A stretch of DNA of 64,000 bases, from positions 166,446-230,445 of the forward strand of contig CAZFSS010000003.1 of the NCBI GenBank assembly GCA_964521715.1. The letters run 5' to 3'. Both the position numbers and the translations under genes were made by a program. The notes under the pieces are model-generated. The model was not told the DNA's origin and did not search any database. It was given only the letters and a program-made list of their open reading frames with translations. Below, piece after piece: positions 32,693 to 43,300 of this stretch. Positions within the stretch are counted from its first letter, which is position 1. Each line of letters starts with the position of its first letter. The stretch comes from DAOVRD01 sp964521715 (lineage in GTDB: Bacteria; Planctomycetota; Brocadiia; SM23-32).

Positions 32693-32721
32693 TTGGCAAC
32701 ATGGGGGCCAGCCTGTATGAT
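32693..32721 (+). promoter_or_regulatory. Sigma70-like promoter of the GH2-like gene
   Basis: TTGGCA (32693-32698), a 17-base spacer and TATGAT (32716-32721), ~110 bases before the ATG at 32832. It suggests independent transcription from the upstream operon. Confidence 0.6.
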
Positions 32722-32831
32722 TCCGGCTGCGCCCGTATTCCTTGGCGGACATGGGCGCAGGGAGATATGTGGGTCCGGCAGGTCGAAGCTGCTGAGCGTT
32801 GGCTCGGGCCGTCGGCCCGGGGAGGCGTGGG

Positions 32832-35800
32832 ATGCGTGCTGTCGCTGGCGAGAGAGTCCTTGCCGTTTGCGCGTTGGCGTTCATCGTTGCCGGTGCGCCC
32901 CGCCAGGCCATGGGGCAGGAGGCAGGTGCCGTGCAGCTGCCGCCCGGCGTGAAGGCCGTCTGGGACGTGCAGAAGGCATACCGTGAGGGGACTCCCGCGC
33001 GCGAGCGGATCTGCATCAACGGGCTGTGGCTCTGGCAGCCGGCCACGGCCGCCGCGGAGGAGGTGCCCGCGGGAGGGTGGGGCTACTTCAAGGTCCCTGG
33101 ATCCTGGCCCGGGATCACCGACTACATGCAGAAGGACTGCCAGACGGTTTATGCCCACCCGAGCTGGCAGGACCAGAGCCTGGGCAGCGTGACCGCCGCC
33201 TGGTACCGGCGGGAGATCTCGGTCCCGCGCGAGTGGGCGGGCCGTCGCATCACCGTCTGCGCCGAGTACCTGAACTCGTTCGCCGCCGTCTACGTCGACG
33301 GGCAGAAGGTGGGCGAGATGCGGTTCCCGTCTGGCGAGGTGGACCTGACGGCTGCCTGCCGGCCGGGCGGCACGCACGAACTGAGCATGCTCGTCGTCGC
33401 CATGCCGCTCAGGGGCGTCATGCTTTCATACAACGATACGGCTTCGGCCCGCGAGGTGACGGGCTCGGTGGCGCGTCGCGGCCTGTGCGGGGACGTCTAC
33501 CTGGTGAGCGCCCCTGCCGGCGAGCGCATCTCCGACGTGAAGGTCGATACGTCGGTGCGCAAGTGGGAGATCACTTTCGGCGTTGCGTTGGACGGCCTCG
33601 CCGCTGACGCTCAGTACGCCCTGCGCGCGCGGATCACGGACAACGGCCGCAGCGTCGGCGAATTCACGAGCAAGCCCTTCACCGCGGCCGACCTTGCCGA
33701 CGGCCGCATCGCATTCACGGAGAGTTGGCATCCCGAGAAGCTTTGGGACGTCCATACGCCTCAGAACATGTACGATGTCGCCGTCTCGCTGCTGAAGCCC
33801 GGGGGCGACGTCTTGGACGCGGCCCTCCCCGTGCGCTTCGGGTTCCGGGAGCTCTGGATCGATGGGCGGGACTTCTACCTGAACGGCACGCGCATCTTCC
33901 TGTCGTGCGTGCCGCTCGACAACGCGCAGGTGGGCGCCGCGGCGGCCAACTATGGGGCCGTCCTGGAGAGCCTGGAACGCCTCAAGAGCTTCGGGATCAA
34001 CTTCGTCTACACCCACAACTACGGCTGCGAGCCCGGCTCGCACCTGAGCTTTGAGGAGGCCCTGCGGGCGGCCGACGACGTGGGGATGCTGATAGGGCTT
34101 TCCCAGCCGCACTTCGGCCAGTACAACTGGGACGCGGCGGACGCCGAGGAGACGAACGGCTACGCGCGCCACGCGGAGTTCTACGTGCGTGTGGCGCAGA
34201 ACCATCCTTCCGTCGTGTTCTACCCAATGAGCCATAATGCGACCGGGTACACCGAGGACATGAACCCGGACGAGATCGACGGGATTCACGGCACGCGCGA
34301 CTCGTGGTCCGCGGGCAACACCCAGCGCGCATTGCGCGCGGAAGCGATTGTGAAACGCCTGGACCCGTCCCGCATCGTCTACCACCACTCCTCGGGCAAC
34401 CTGAGCTCGATGCATACGATGAACTTCTACACGAACTTCGCCCCCGTCCAGGAAATGTCCGACTGGTTCGAGCACTGGGCGACCGTGGGCGTGAAGCCCG
34501 TCTTCACGTGCGAGTACAGCGTGCCGATGTCGTGGGACTGGACGCTCTATCGGGGGTGGTACAAAGGAAGTCGCTCCTTCGGCAGCGCGGTCGTGCCGTG
34601 GGAGTTCTGCCTGGCTGAATGGAATTCCCAGTTCTTCGGGGGCCGGGCATTCCAGATCAGCGAGATGGAGAAGGCCAACCTGCGTTGGGAAGCGGAGCAC
34701 TTCCGCACCGGCAGTCTGTGGCACAGATGGGATTACCCCTACGAGGTGGGCTCAAGGGACTTCGAGGAGCGCCAGCCCGTCTATGCCATGTACTTCGACG
34801 ACAACTGGCCGGCCTTCCGCACGTGGGGGATGTCCGCCAATTCGCCATGGGATCACGAGCAGTACTGGGTCCTGCGCGAGGGCGTGGACAAAGGGCGCAA
34901 GGAGCTCGGCGTTGACTGGGAGAACCTGCAGCGGCCGGGATTGAGTCCGGATTACATCGACGAACGCTACGAGCGGGTGGACATGGCCTATGAGCGCTCG
35001 GACTGGATCCCCACGGTCGCGGGGCAGGCCCTGATCCGCAACAACGGACCAGTGCTGGCCTACGTCGCCGGCAAGGCCGCGGCCTTCACGAGCAAAGACC
35101 ACAATTTCTACCCGGGAGAAACGGTTGAGAAGCAGCTCATCGTCATCAACAACTTGCGGGAGGCTGTAACGTGCGATTGCGAGTGGTCCCTCGGCCTGCC
35201 CCAGCCCGTTGCCGGCCGGAGCAAGGTCACCGTGCCGACCGGCGGGCAGGAACGCATTCCGCTGCGGTTCGAGCTGCCGGCCGGGCTCGAGCCTGGCACG
35301 TACGAACTCAAGGCGACCGCCAGGTTCAGCAGCGGCGAGGCGCAGGAGGATTCCCTCTCCGTCGACGTGATGCCGCGTCCTGAGCCTCCGCGGGCGGACG
35401 CGAGGATTGCGCTGTTCGACCCGAAGGGCGAGACCGCGAAGCTCCTGGACGGTATGGGCGTCCGTTACGGGGTCGTCGACGCGAGCGCCGATCTCTCAGC
35501 GTACGACACCCTCATCGTCGGCAAGGGCGCGCTGAGCGTCAACGGCGCCGGGCCCGACATCACGGGCGTGCGCGACGGCCGGAAGGTGATCGTGTTCGAG
35601 CAGACGTCGGACGTTCTGGAGAAGCGGCTCGGTTTCCGCGTGACGGAGTACGGCTTGCGGCAGGTCTTCAGGCGTGTGGCGGACCATCCGCTTCTGTCCG
35701 GCGTCGCCGAGGAGCACCTGCACGACTGGCGGGGCGACGCGACGATCCTGCCGCCGCGCCTGGACTACGAGGTGGGCGAGCACTTCAACGGGGCGCCCAC

Positions 35801-37754
35801 GGTCAGGTGGTGCGGCATTCCGGTCTCGCGCGTGTGGCGTTGCGGCAACCGCGGCAACGTCGCCTCCGTCCTGATCGAAAAGCCTGCGTGCGGCGATTTC
35901 CTGCCGATCCTTGACGGCGGCTACAGCCTCCAGTACAGCCCGCTGATGGAGTACCGCGAAGGGAAAGGCATGGTGCTCTTCTGCCAGATGGACGTGACCG
36001 GACGCACCGAGGTCGACCCCGCTGCGCAAACGCTGGCGCGCAACGTCCTCCAGTACGCGGCGGGCTGGAAGCCTGCCGCGCACCGCGAAGCCCTCTATGT
36101 CGGCGACCCCGTTGGGAGGGAACACCTGGAAGCCGCCGGCTTCCGCGTGGCGCCGTACGAGGGCGAACTGCTCCCGGCAGGCCAGGTGCTCGTCGTGGGG
36201 CAGGGCGGAGGGCGCGAGCTGGCCGCACGCAAGGCGGCCGTCGCGGACTGGCTGAAGGCGGGCGGGCGCGTGTTGGCGCTCGGCCTTGACGAGCAGGAGG
36301 CGAATGCGTTCCTGCCGCTGAACGTTCGCATGAACGTGGCGGAGCACATCGCCGCTTACTTCGAGCCGTTCGGCCCGGACTCCCTGCTGGCGGGCGTTTC
36401 GCCGGCGGAGGTGCATAACCGCGCCCCCCGGGAGATGCCTCTCGTGTCGGGCGGAGCTACGGCCATCGGCGACGGCGTCCTGGGCGAGGCGAAGGACGCA
36501 AACGTGGTCTTCTGCCAACTGCTGCCCTATGTGGTCGACCCCGCACAGGCGGCCGTGACCTCCTTCACCGTGAGCGACAAGGACGCCGCGGCCGGCAAGG
36601 CGAGCGCGCTCGTGACACTCGGCGCGGTGAGCGAGCAGGGGACGTCGCTCGGACAGCGCGTGGAAGGCGGAGAGCCCGGCAAGACGTACACGTTCGCCGT
36701 CTTCGTTAAGGCCGTGGGCGGCACGGCACCCATGCGCCTGGAGGTGGAACGCGCCGGCACGCCCTGGGACAGGGCGGCGCGGACCGACTACGTCGCGGTC
36801 GGGCAGGAAGGCTGGCAGGAGTTGCACGTGACCTTTAAGGTCGAGACCCCCTTCCAGGAGGGCTGGTTTGCGTACATCCACTGCGGCCAGCCGGGCGCGC
36901 GCTACATGGCGGATGCGTCTCGGCTCTACGAGGGCGAACACGTGCCCGGGGAGGCCCCCGCCGGCGAAGGCGCGGCCGCAGGCCAGGAGGGCGGGGAACC
37001 CAAGAACCTGTTCGCGAACCCCGGCTTCGAGGCCGGGTCCGAGCCCTGGCTGTTCGACTGCCCCTGCGAACAGCACAACCTCAAGCAGACGTATCGCCGC
37101 AGCTCCTTCCTCGTGACGCGCCTGCTGTCCAACATGGGCGTGATCGGCGAGACCCCTCTTCTGGAGCACTTGTCGAGCCCTCTTGGCGGGGCTGCCGCCG
37201 AATCGCTGGTGCGGGATGGCGACTTCAGCGCCGACCAGGATGGCGATGGCGTGGCCGACGAGTGGCTGTTCTCTTCGGACGCCAAGGGAGCCGTTGCCAA
37301 GCGCGAGCAGGCGCAGGGCGGCCAGTGGGCCCAGGTCCTGGCTTGTCCGCCCGTGGAGGGCGGCGGCTCGCCCGGCGTCATGCTGGCGCAGCACGACGTG
37401 CCCGTGAAGGGAGACCAGTGGTATCGCGTCTCCTTCAAGGCGCGGGCAGAAGGACAGGCACCACAGGGCGTGACCATGACCATCACGAACATGGCAACGT
37501 GGCGGTCGCTCTTCGAGTACCAGCGCTTCCAGCCGGGCCCGGAGTGGAAGCAGTTCACGTTCCTGGTGCAGTCGAACGACACGGTCGAAAGCGGCACGCG
37601 CCTCCAGATCTGGTACAACGCCCCCGGGAACCTGTCGCTCTCCGACGTGCGCGTCGAGCCTATTGCGCCGCCGACTGAGGGCAGGTGGCTGAAGGGCCTC
37701 TACCTGGATGTGCCGGAGGAGTGGGACGACCCGTACCGGTACTTCTGCTGGTAG
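32832..37754 (+). CDS. Secreted GH2-like multidomain glycoside hydrolase
   Basis: ATG 32832 follows GGAGG at optimal spacing and exposes a signal peptide (VLAVCALAFIVAG core, cleavage near AMGQ-EA). The 1640-residue product has a jelly-roll sugar-binding domain (WYRREISVPREWAGRRITV, VYVDGQKVGE), a beta-sandwich and a TIM barrel (~residues 340-700), an Ig-like domain (FYPGETVEKQLIVINN), a class I glutamine-amidotransferase-like segment (~860-1110, IALFDPKGETAKLL) and C-terminal carbohydrate-binding-like sandwiches (~1455-1620, DGDFSADQDGDG). E561 in VFTCEYSVPMSW fits the GH2 nucleophile. The acid/base site, usually Asn-Glu, reads SHNATG (N469-A470), so catalysis may be altered. It probably acts on extracytoplasmic glycans and feeds the adjacent sugar operon. 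Confidence 0.82.
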   Translation: MRAVAGERVLAVCALAFIVAGAPRQAMGQEAGAVQLPPGVKAVWDVQKAYREGTPARERICINGLWLWQPATAAAEEVPAGGWGYFKVPGSWPGITDYMQKDCQTVYAHPSWQDQSLGSVTAAWYRREISVPREWAGRRITVCAEYLNSFAAVYVDGQKVGEMRFPSGEVDLTAACRPGGTHELSMLVVAMPLRGVMLSYNDTASAREVTGSVARRGLCGDVYLVSAPAGERISDVKVDTSVRKWEITFGVALDGLAADAQYALRARITDNGRSVGEFTSKPFTAADLADGRIAFTESWHPEKLWDVHTPQNMYDVAVSLLKPGGDVLDAALPVRFGFRELWIDGRDFYLNGTRIFLSCVPLDNAQVGAAAANYGAVLESLERLKSFGINFVYTHNYGCEPGSHLSFEEALRAADDVGMLIGLSQPHFGQYNWDAADAEETNGYARHAEFYVRVAQNHPSVVFYPMSHNATGYTEDMNPDEIDGIHGTRDSWSAGNTQRALRAEAIVKRLDPSRIVYHHSSGNLSSMHTMNFYTNFAPVQEMSDWFEHWATVGVKPVFTCEYSVPMSWDWTLYRGWYKGSRSFGSAVVPWEFCLAEWNSQFFGGRAFQISEMEKANLRWEAEHFRTGSLWHRWDYPYEVGSRDFEERQPVYAMYFDDNWPAFRTWGMSANSPWDHEQYWVLREGVDKGRKELGVDWENLQRPGLSPDYIDERYERVDMAYERSDWIPTVAGQALIRNNGPVLAYVAGKAAAFTSKDHNFYPGETVEKQLIVINNLREAVTCDCEWSLGLPQPVAGRSKVTVPTGGQERIPLRFELPAGLEPGTYELKATARFSSGEAQEDSLSVDVMPRPEPPRADARIALFDPKGETAKLLDGMGVRYGVVDASADLSAYDTLIVGKGALSVNGAGPDITGVRDGRKVIVFEQTSDVLEKRLGFRVTEYGLRQVFRRVADHPLLSGVAEEHLHDWRGDATILPPRLDYEVGEHFNGAPTVRWCGIPVSRVWRCGNRGNVASVLIEKPACGDFLPILDGGYSLQYSPLMEYREGKGMVLFCQMDVTGRTEVDPAAQTLARNVLQYAAGWKPAAHREALYVGDPVGREHLEAAGFRVAPYEGELLPAGQVLVVGQGGGRELAARKAAVADWLKAGGRVLALGLDEQEANAFLPLNVRMNVAEHIAAYFEPFGPDSLLAGVSPAEVHNRAPREMPLVSGGATAIGDGVLGEAKDANVVFCQLLPYVVDPAQAAVTSFTVSDKDAAAGKASALVTLGAVSEQGTSLGQRVEGGEPGKTYTFAVFVKAVGGTAPMRLEVERAGTPWDRAARTDYVAVGQEGWQELHVTFKVETPFQEGWFAYIHCGQPGARYMADASRLYEGEHVPGEAPAGEGAAAGQEGGEPKNLFANPGFEAGSEPWLFDCPCEQHNLKQTYRRSSFLVTRLLSNMGVIGETPLLEHLSSPLGGAAAESLVRDGDFSADQDGDGVADEWLFSSDAKGAVAKREQAQGGQWAQVLACPPVEGGGSPGVMLAQHDVPVKGDQWYRVSFKARAEGQAPQGVTMTITNMATWRSLFEYQRFQPGPEWKQFTFLVQSNDTVESGTRLQIWYNAPGNLSLSDVRVEPIAPPTEGRWLKGLYLDVPEEWDDPYRYFCW

Positions 37755-37766
37755 GCGCCGTTTGCT

Positions 37767-37796
37767 GGCCTGGGCGCGGCCGTCCGGTGCCAGGCC
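37767..37796 (+). terminator. Hairpin after the GH2-like gene
   Basis: GGCCTGG (37767-37773) pairs with CCAGGCC (37790-37796), 12 bases past the stop. There is no T-tract, so this is a weak terminator candidate. Confidence 0.3.
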
Positions 37797-37830
37797 CGTC
37801 TGGATCGGAGGCAGCGGATCGCCGGAGCCT

Positions 37831-38117
37831 GCCGAGCACAACCACGCCCTGTGCCGCCAGGAGCTGGGGATTCGCTCGACCGTTATTCCCATCAAGGAGC
37901 ACAGGGCGAGCGCGCCGGCTTCGGGGCGTTACCGGGCGCAGATGGCGCGCCGGTTCTACTGGCGCATCTTCGGGCAGAGGTGGCAGATCGAGAGCGCCAT
38001 CAGCCAGAACAAACGAATCCTGGGGCCGCCCCTACGAGCGCGCAGCGAGTGGTCTCAGGCCCTTGAGTGCCTCCTTCGCGTGGTGACCCACGACCTCATG
38101 ATCCTCCAACGAACGCC
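37831..38117 (+). pseudogene. C-terminal remnant of a DDE transposase
   Basis: In one frame the DNA encodes EHNHALCRQELGIRSTVIP, then GRYRAQMARRF, FGQRWQIESAISQNKRILG and LRARSEWSQALECLLRVVTH. This is the familiar end of DDE_Tnp_1-type (IS4/IS5-like) transposases, including the catalytic Glu in QIES. The N-terminal part with the first two Asp residues is absent and no start codon fits. No terminal inverted repeats are evident. It marks an old insertion between the GH2-like gene and the methyltransferase. The remaining ~150 bases to 38266 show no gene. Confidence 0.7.
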
Positions 38118-38266
38118 ACTAAAGGGTCTCAACAGAGCAACTCACTTGTTTATGTGGTGCTCATGGGGTCTGTCTCCCCTGGGGCGGCGCTTCAGTTTGC
38201 CCGGGCAGGGCGGAGACGCTGTATTACACTCAGTGAGTTGTGTGGAATCTCAACTGAGGAATAGGG

Positions 38267-38905
38267 ATGAGCGTCGAGCTTGTTGCCTTCGGGACGCGCG
38301 TTGCGCGCATGGAATACGTTGCGCGCCGCTTCCGTGACTACCTGTGCGGCAGCTTGCTGGATGTGGGTTGCGACCAGGGGGTCCTGCGTGACTTGATGCC
38401 GGAGCTGACTTACACAGGGGTCGACGTCGGCGGCAAGCCGGACATCACGTTAAACTTAGAGGAGGCGGACGGCCTGCCGTTCGAGGACGGGAGTTTCGAC
38501 TGCGTTCTCTGCTCGGACGTGCTGGAGCACCTGGACAACCTGCACCTGATAGCGCGTGAGTTGGTTCGCGTTGCGCGCGGAAAGCTTATCGTCTCACTGC
38601 CGAATAACTGGGCGAACGCCCGGCGGCCTGTCGAGAGGGGCAAGGGTGAGATCGGCCACTACGGCTTGCCTTCGGAGCCACCGCCGGACCGCCACAAGTG
38701 GTTCTTTGGGCTCTCGGAAGCCGCCAAGTTCTTCAAAGAGCTGGCCCGACAATACCCTATGCGGATAGTCGAGATGGTCGCCAACGAGAAACCTCGGCCG
38801 GCACTGGTCCGCGCTTTGCGCCGCCTCCGCTATCTCTCGCATGAGCGGTACCTGAACCGATACGCCCACACCCTTTGGGCCGTCTACGAGAAGACGGGCC
38901 AATGA
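38267..38905 (+). CDS. Class I SAM-dependent methyltransferase
   Basis: This 212-residue protein starts at ATG 38267 behind GAGGA. Motif I is LLDVGCDQG, the acidic end of strand 2 is TYTGVDVGG, and motif IV/post-I is VLCSDVLEHL, as in Methyltransf_11/MetW-like enzymes. KLIVSLPNNW and a C-terminal basic segment follow (LRRLRYLSHERYL). It uses S-adenosylmethionine; the acceptor is unknown. The gene stands alone between a transposase remnant and a reverse-strand creatininase-family gene, so context gives no clue. Similar proteins occur in cell-envelope glycan loci. Confidence 0.8.
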   Translation: MSVELVAFGTRVARMEYVARRFRDYLCGSLLDVGCDQGVLRDLMPELTYTGVDVGGKPDITLNLEEADGLPFEDGSFDCVLCSDVLEHLDNLHLIARELVRVARGKLIVSLPNNWANARRPVERGKGEIGHYGLPSEPPPDRHKWFFGLSEAAKFFKELARQYPMRIVEMVANEKPRPALVRALRRLRYLSHERYLNRYAHTLWAVYEKTGQ

Positions 38906-38980
38906 GAAGGCCCCGCACGCTCGCATGCTCGAGGTGGAGGCCGAGAAAGGGGACCTCCCGCACGGTAGAGGGGGACTCGG

Positions 38981-39169
38981 CTACCCGGCTCGACGTCGCC
39001 CATGTCCGTCAGGCGGTAGGCGCTCGGACTCTTTGAAGTCGTTGAGCTCGCCCTCCGAGCAGAGCCTCGTCGCGATGACGGGCTGCGCCTGCAAGGCCTT
39101 CAGGAGCTTCTTGTTGGCGACCTTGTTGAGGATGCCGGGCAGGGGCACGGTGCTGAACGCCGCCCGCAT
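38981..39169 (-). CDS. Small hypothetical protein downstream of the creatininase-family gene
   Basis: This possible 62-residue ORF has its ATG 4 bases after the upstream stop and a GAGG just ahead of it. The N-terminal half (FSTVPLPGILNKVANKKLLK and ALQAQPVIATRLCSEGELND) looks protein-like, while the C-terminal third is Arg/Gly/Pro-rich and may be read-through of non-coding DNA. It could be a coupled small gene or the broken start of a larger one. No family is recognised. Confidence 0.3.
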   Translation of the reverse strand: MRAAFSTVPLPGILNKVANKKLLKALQAQPVIATRLCSEGELNDFKESERLPPDGHGRRRAG

Positions 39170-39175
39170 CCTGCC

Positions 39176-40057
39176 TCACAGCGTCGCCTTCACCTCGCGG
39201 ATGACTTCCTTCACGGCCTGCGCGAAGATCCTCTCGCCCCACGCAGGGTCGGTGTGCTTGCGCGGATCCTGTCGCTCCCGGACCGTGTGCCCGCGCGTCG
39301 GCTTCCCGTCGAAGGTCTCCCCATCGACGATGGCGAAGTCGACGTTCCTGAGCTTTCCGCTCTTGGGCAGGTTGGAGAGGTCCACGCACCCCGGGTAGTT
39401 CGCCTCGAGCAGGGAGGACTCCTCGGCGCCTGCGTGCGCGATGGATCCGGCGATCAGGGACTTCGGGAACCCCGGGTAGACCCACATCACGCGCTTCTTC
39501 TTGAGCCCGGCGTTGAACTCCTGGCACAGTCGCGTCAACGTCTCGCTCTGGTTCGTGGCGCCATGCCCGTTGACGATCAGCACGCGCGCAAAGCCCATTC
39601 GGTTGAAGAGTATGCCGAGCGTGTCGCGGACCACGGCGGCGAAGACCTCCTCCCGGTAGTAGCCACTGCCGATGCTGTTGTTGGGGAAGTCCATGCCCTC
39701 GATGAACTCGTTTGCCGCGAATCCCATGGCCCTCAGTTGCAGGGGGGTCCGCTCCCGCTCCGTTCCGATGAAGAGCGGCGGGAAGTACGGGCACTCGAGT
39801 TCCTGCGCCAGCCTGCGGGCGAAGGCGTGGGCCAGCAGGTTGTCCGTGCCCATAGCCATGTGAGGCCCGTGCCATTCGATGGGGGCGAGCGGCAGGATCG
39901 CCAGACCGTTCTTCTCCCGCGCCGCGACGACCTCCTGCGGGAACAGGTAGGCCATGTTCCAGTCGCTCTTGTCGATAGGCCGCGCCGGCCGCGCGGTGCC
40001 CCGGCCTTGTCCTTCCTGCGCCTGACTGCTCCGTGTGTTACCTCTGGACTTACTCAT
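39176..40057 (-). CDS. Creatininase-family amidohydrolase
   Basis: This 293-residue protein has the metal-binding motifs of the creatininase family: LPLAPIEWHGPHMAMGTD (Glu and His), VLIVNGHGATNQSE, and AHAGAEESSLLEA. Members hydrolyse creatinine, or formamide groups in riboflavin/F420 and mycofactocin-like pathways; planctomycetes carry many paralogues of unknown substrate. ATG 40057 has TTGGAG upstream. The first ~32 residues are hydrophilic and unusual for the family, so Met35 (MAYLFPQEV) is an alternative start. It stands divergently from the surface-protein gene at 40372 with a 314-base spacer. Confidence 0.82.
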   Translation of the reverse strand: MSKSRGNTRSSQAQEGQGRGTARPARPIDKSDWNMAYLFPQEVVAAREKNGLAILPLAPIEWHGPHMAMGTDNLLAHAFARRLAQELECPYFPPLFIGTERERTPLQLRAMGFAANEFIEGMDFPNNSIGSGYYREEVFAAVVRDTLGILFNRMGFARVLIVNGHGATNQSETLTRLCQEFNAGLKKKRVMWVYPGFPKSLIAGSIAHAGAEESSLLEANYPGCVDLSNLPKSGKLRNVDFAIVDGETFDGKPTRGHTVRERQDPRKHTDPAWGERIFAQAVKEVIREVKATL

Positions 40058-40243
40058 GCATGCCGCTCCAATCGCTTGTTGTGTTCGGACATCTCTGCCG
40101 CCCTCCGCGCGCGGTTGCCGGCCGCTTTCTGACCTCGGACGGTCCCCAGTCTATTGCCGCTCGGCTCTGAAATCCAGCCAGATTGCCGTCCGGCGCGGCT
40201 CGTCGGTGAGGTGGCTGGCTTCCTGAACCATGCCGGGCTGACC

Positions 40244-40271
40244 TTGACTTCTACGCGCCGGTTCGTACGAT
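40244..40271 (+). promoter_or_regulatory. Sigma70-like promoter of the 1586-aa LEPR protein gene
   Basis: TTGACT (40244-40249), a 16-base spacer and TACGAT (40266-40271), ~100 bases before ATG 40372. The rest of the 40058-40371 intergenic region shows no gene. Confidence 0.5.
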
Positions 40272-40371
40272 ATCCCCTCGACGCAAGCGGGCCGTACAGC
40301 CTGGGGAACGCCTGTATGGGTCGCATTCGACCGGTCCGTCGGATCGGCTGTCCAGGAGGGAGGGAACTGGC

Positions 40372-43300
40372 ATGTCACCGCTCAGGATGAGTCGCGTCGG
40401 TCGAGGGGAGCTGTGCCTTGAGCTTCTGGAGGAGCGGCTGCTGCTGGACGTCAACAGCCCGTTCGGCACTCCCGTCTTTACGGCGGTCGCGGGCGAGCCA
40501 CAAGTCCACGCCGTGGGCGTCGGCCAGGTGTTCGGCGCCAACGGCGACGCCTACGCCGACCTGATCATCAGCTACGATGACGGCGCGACCCCGCCCGCCA
40601 TGTCCTACGTGCGGGCCATGCTCGGCGAGCCGGGCGGCACGTTCGAGGAGGCAACGGTTGCGGACCTCGAAGGCCCCATCCGCGAGATCGAACTGGCCGA
40701 CCTGGACAACGACAATTGGGTGGACGTTATTTCCCACTTCGAGACCTACTCCGGGGGGGTCCCGGACGCGGGCCTGATAGACGTAAAGCTCAACGACGGC
40801 GACGGCACGTTCAGCATGATGGGCCGCATCTCCATCCTTGTGGGTTCTGACATAGACGTGCTGGACATGAACGGGGACGGGAACGCGGACATCCTGGTCT
40901 TCAGCCCGAGCAATACGTCCGTCGACGTCTACCTGGGGACGGGCACGGGCACCTTCGGCAGCCCCGTCAACACTGACTTCGGCACCGGTAAGACGATTGC
41001 TCACCACGACGACGACCTGAACGGCGACAACGTCCTGGACATCATCCTCGACTACTCGATCGGGACTCCTTTTCCGACCGGCAACACCATTGAGGTGCAC
41101 CTTGGGCAGGCGTCCGGTGCCTACTACACGGCAGCCGCCTGGCAGGACGAGGGCAACTGGACGCACTTCTCCGTCCTCCACGAGCTCTCGGGCGACAACC
41201 GCCTCGACATGCTCGCCTACCGGCAGGACTCCATGCTCCACTCTGTTGATGAGAGCGTGGTCGTGTTCCGCAACGACGGGGACGGTACGTTCACGGAGAC
41301 CTGGTTCAAGGAGTTGACGTACTGGCACCTCTTCTCGCCGTCCATCGCCGATCTGGACCTGGACGGCGACGATGACCTGCTGGTTCAGGATGTCGCATTC
41401 TTCGAGCCGGGGGAGCCGGGCTACCTCGACGTCTTCCACAACGACGGCAACGCCTTCTTTGGTACCGCTCAGCAGTCCATCTCGGTGGGCAGCCTGATGT
41501 TCGCCGTCGTGAGCGACGGCGTCGACGTGGACCACGACGGCTGGCCGGACCTCCTCGCCTACATTGCCGCCTGGACGGACAGCAACCTGACCAACTGGGG
41601 GATCAGTTTCTACTTCAACGACCAGTCCGGCATCTTCGTCGGCACGCCGGTGTTCGTTAAGCCTTCTGTGGCTCCCACGACCATCATTGGAATGGTGCAG
41701 GACCTGAACGGCGATCACCTGCTCGACGTGGTGTTCTATCGCGAGCTTCGCGACGGGGACGACTACGTCACGAACGACGAAGTCTACGCCTTCATGAACG
41801 TGAGCGGGCGCAGCTTTGCTGATGAACAGCTCACGGAGTTCGGACAGCACACGACGATCTTGCCCGCGCTGATCGATTTCAACGCCGATGGCAACGTCGA
41901 TGCGCTGCCCTTCTACGACGTGCAGCCGACCGACAGCGACACGGCGGGCGGCCTCACGTTCTGGGGTGGCGCTGGCGACGGGACGTTCGAATCCGCCGCC
42001 GGTCCGCACACGACTGCGGGGCGCATCCAGGACAGCTATGTGCCCTTCGCGTTCGACCAGGACGCGGACCTGGACGTGCTGCTGGTCGGCACCGATCCCA
42101 CGGGGCTCTACGTGGTGCTGAACGGAGGGGGCGGCCCCGTGAACGTGCCGCCCACGATCACGCTCAACAACCCCGCTCCCGGTCCGAACGTGAAAGCGGG
42201 CGACGTCTACACGATCACCTGGACCGACTCCGACCCGGACAGCAGCGCGCAGATTTTGCTTTACTGGGATACCGACACGAGCTCTGCGAATAACTTGCCG
42301 GCCAGCCAGGGCACGGCCTGGGGCACGATCGCCACGGGCATCAGCGAGGATGATCCGGCCAACTCGTACGGCTGGACCGTCAACGCCCCGGAAGGCACCA
42401 CCTTCTACCTCTACGGCACGATATCCGATGGCGTGGCGACCGATGACGACTACACGGCGACGACGCTGCATGTGAACGTCCCGCCCACGATCACGCTCAA
42501 CGACCCCGCTCCCGGCACGAACGTGAATCCGGGCGACGTCTACACGATCACCTGGACCGACTCCGATCCCGACGACAACGCCAACATATTCCTCTACTGG
42601 GACGCCGACACCATCTGGCAGAACAACGACGCCCCGAGCGAAGGAGTGACCTGGAAGAGGATCACGCTGAACGTCTGGGAGGATGATGCCAACTCCTACA
42701 ACTGGACCGTGGACGCTCCGGCGGGCGGCGATTACTACTTCCGCGCCTTCATCTATGATGGGCCCACGTCCGACGACGATTACACGTCGGTCCCCGTGCA
42801 CGTGAACGCCGCGCCCACGATCACGCTCAACGACCCCACTCCTGGCACGAACGTGAGCCCGGGCGGCCTCTACACGATCACCTGGACCGACTCCGACCCG
42901 GACAGCGACGCACTGATCGGCCTCTATTGGGACACGGACACCAACTCCGCCAACGACTTGCCGGGCGATGAAGGCACCGCCTGGGGCACTATCGTCACCG
43001 GCATCAGCGAGGATGATCCGGCCAACTCGTACGGCTGGACCGTCGACGCCCCGGTAGGCACCACCTTCTACCTCTACGGCACGATATCGGATGGCGTGTG
43101 GGCGTATGACGACTACACGGGTACAACCTTGCATGTGACGGAGGCGGCAAACGTGCCGCCCACGATCACGCTGAGTGATCCCGCTCCCGGTGCGAAGGTG
43201 AAAGCGGGCGACCTCTACACGATCACCTGGACCGACTCCGACCCGGACAGCAGCGCGCAGATCGCGCTTTACTGGGACACGGACACGAACTCTGCGAATA

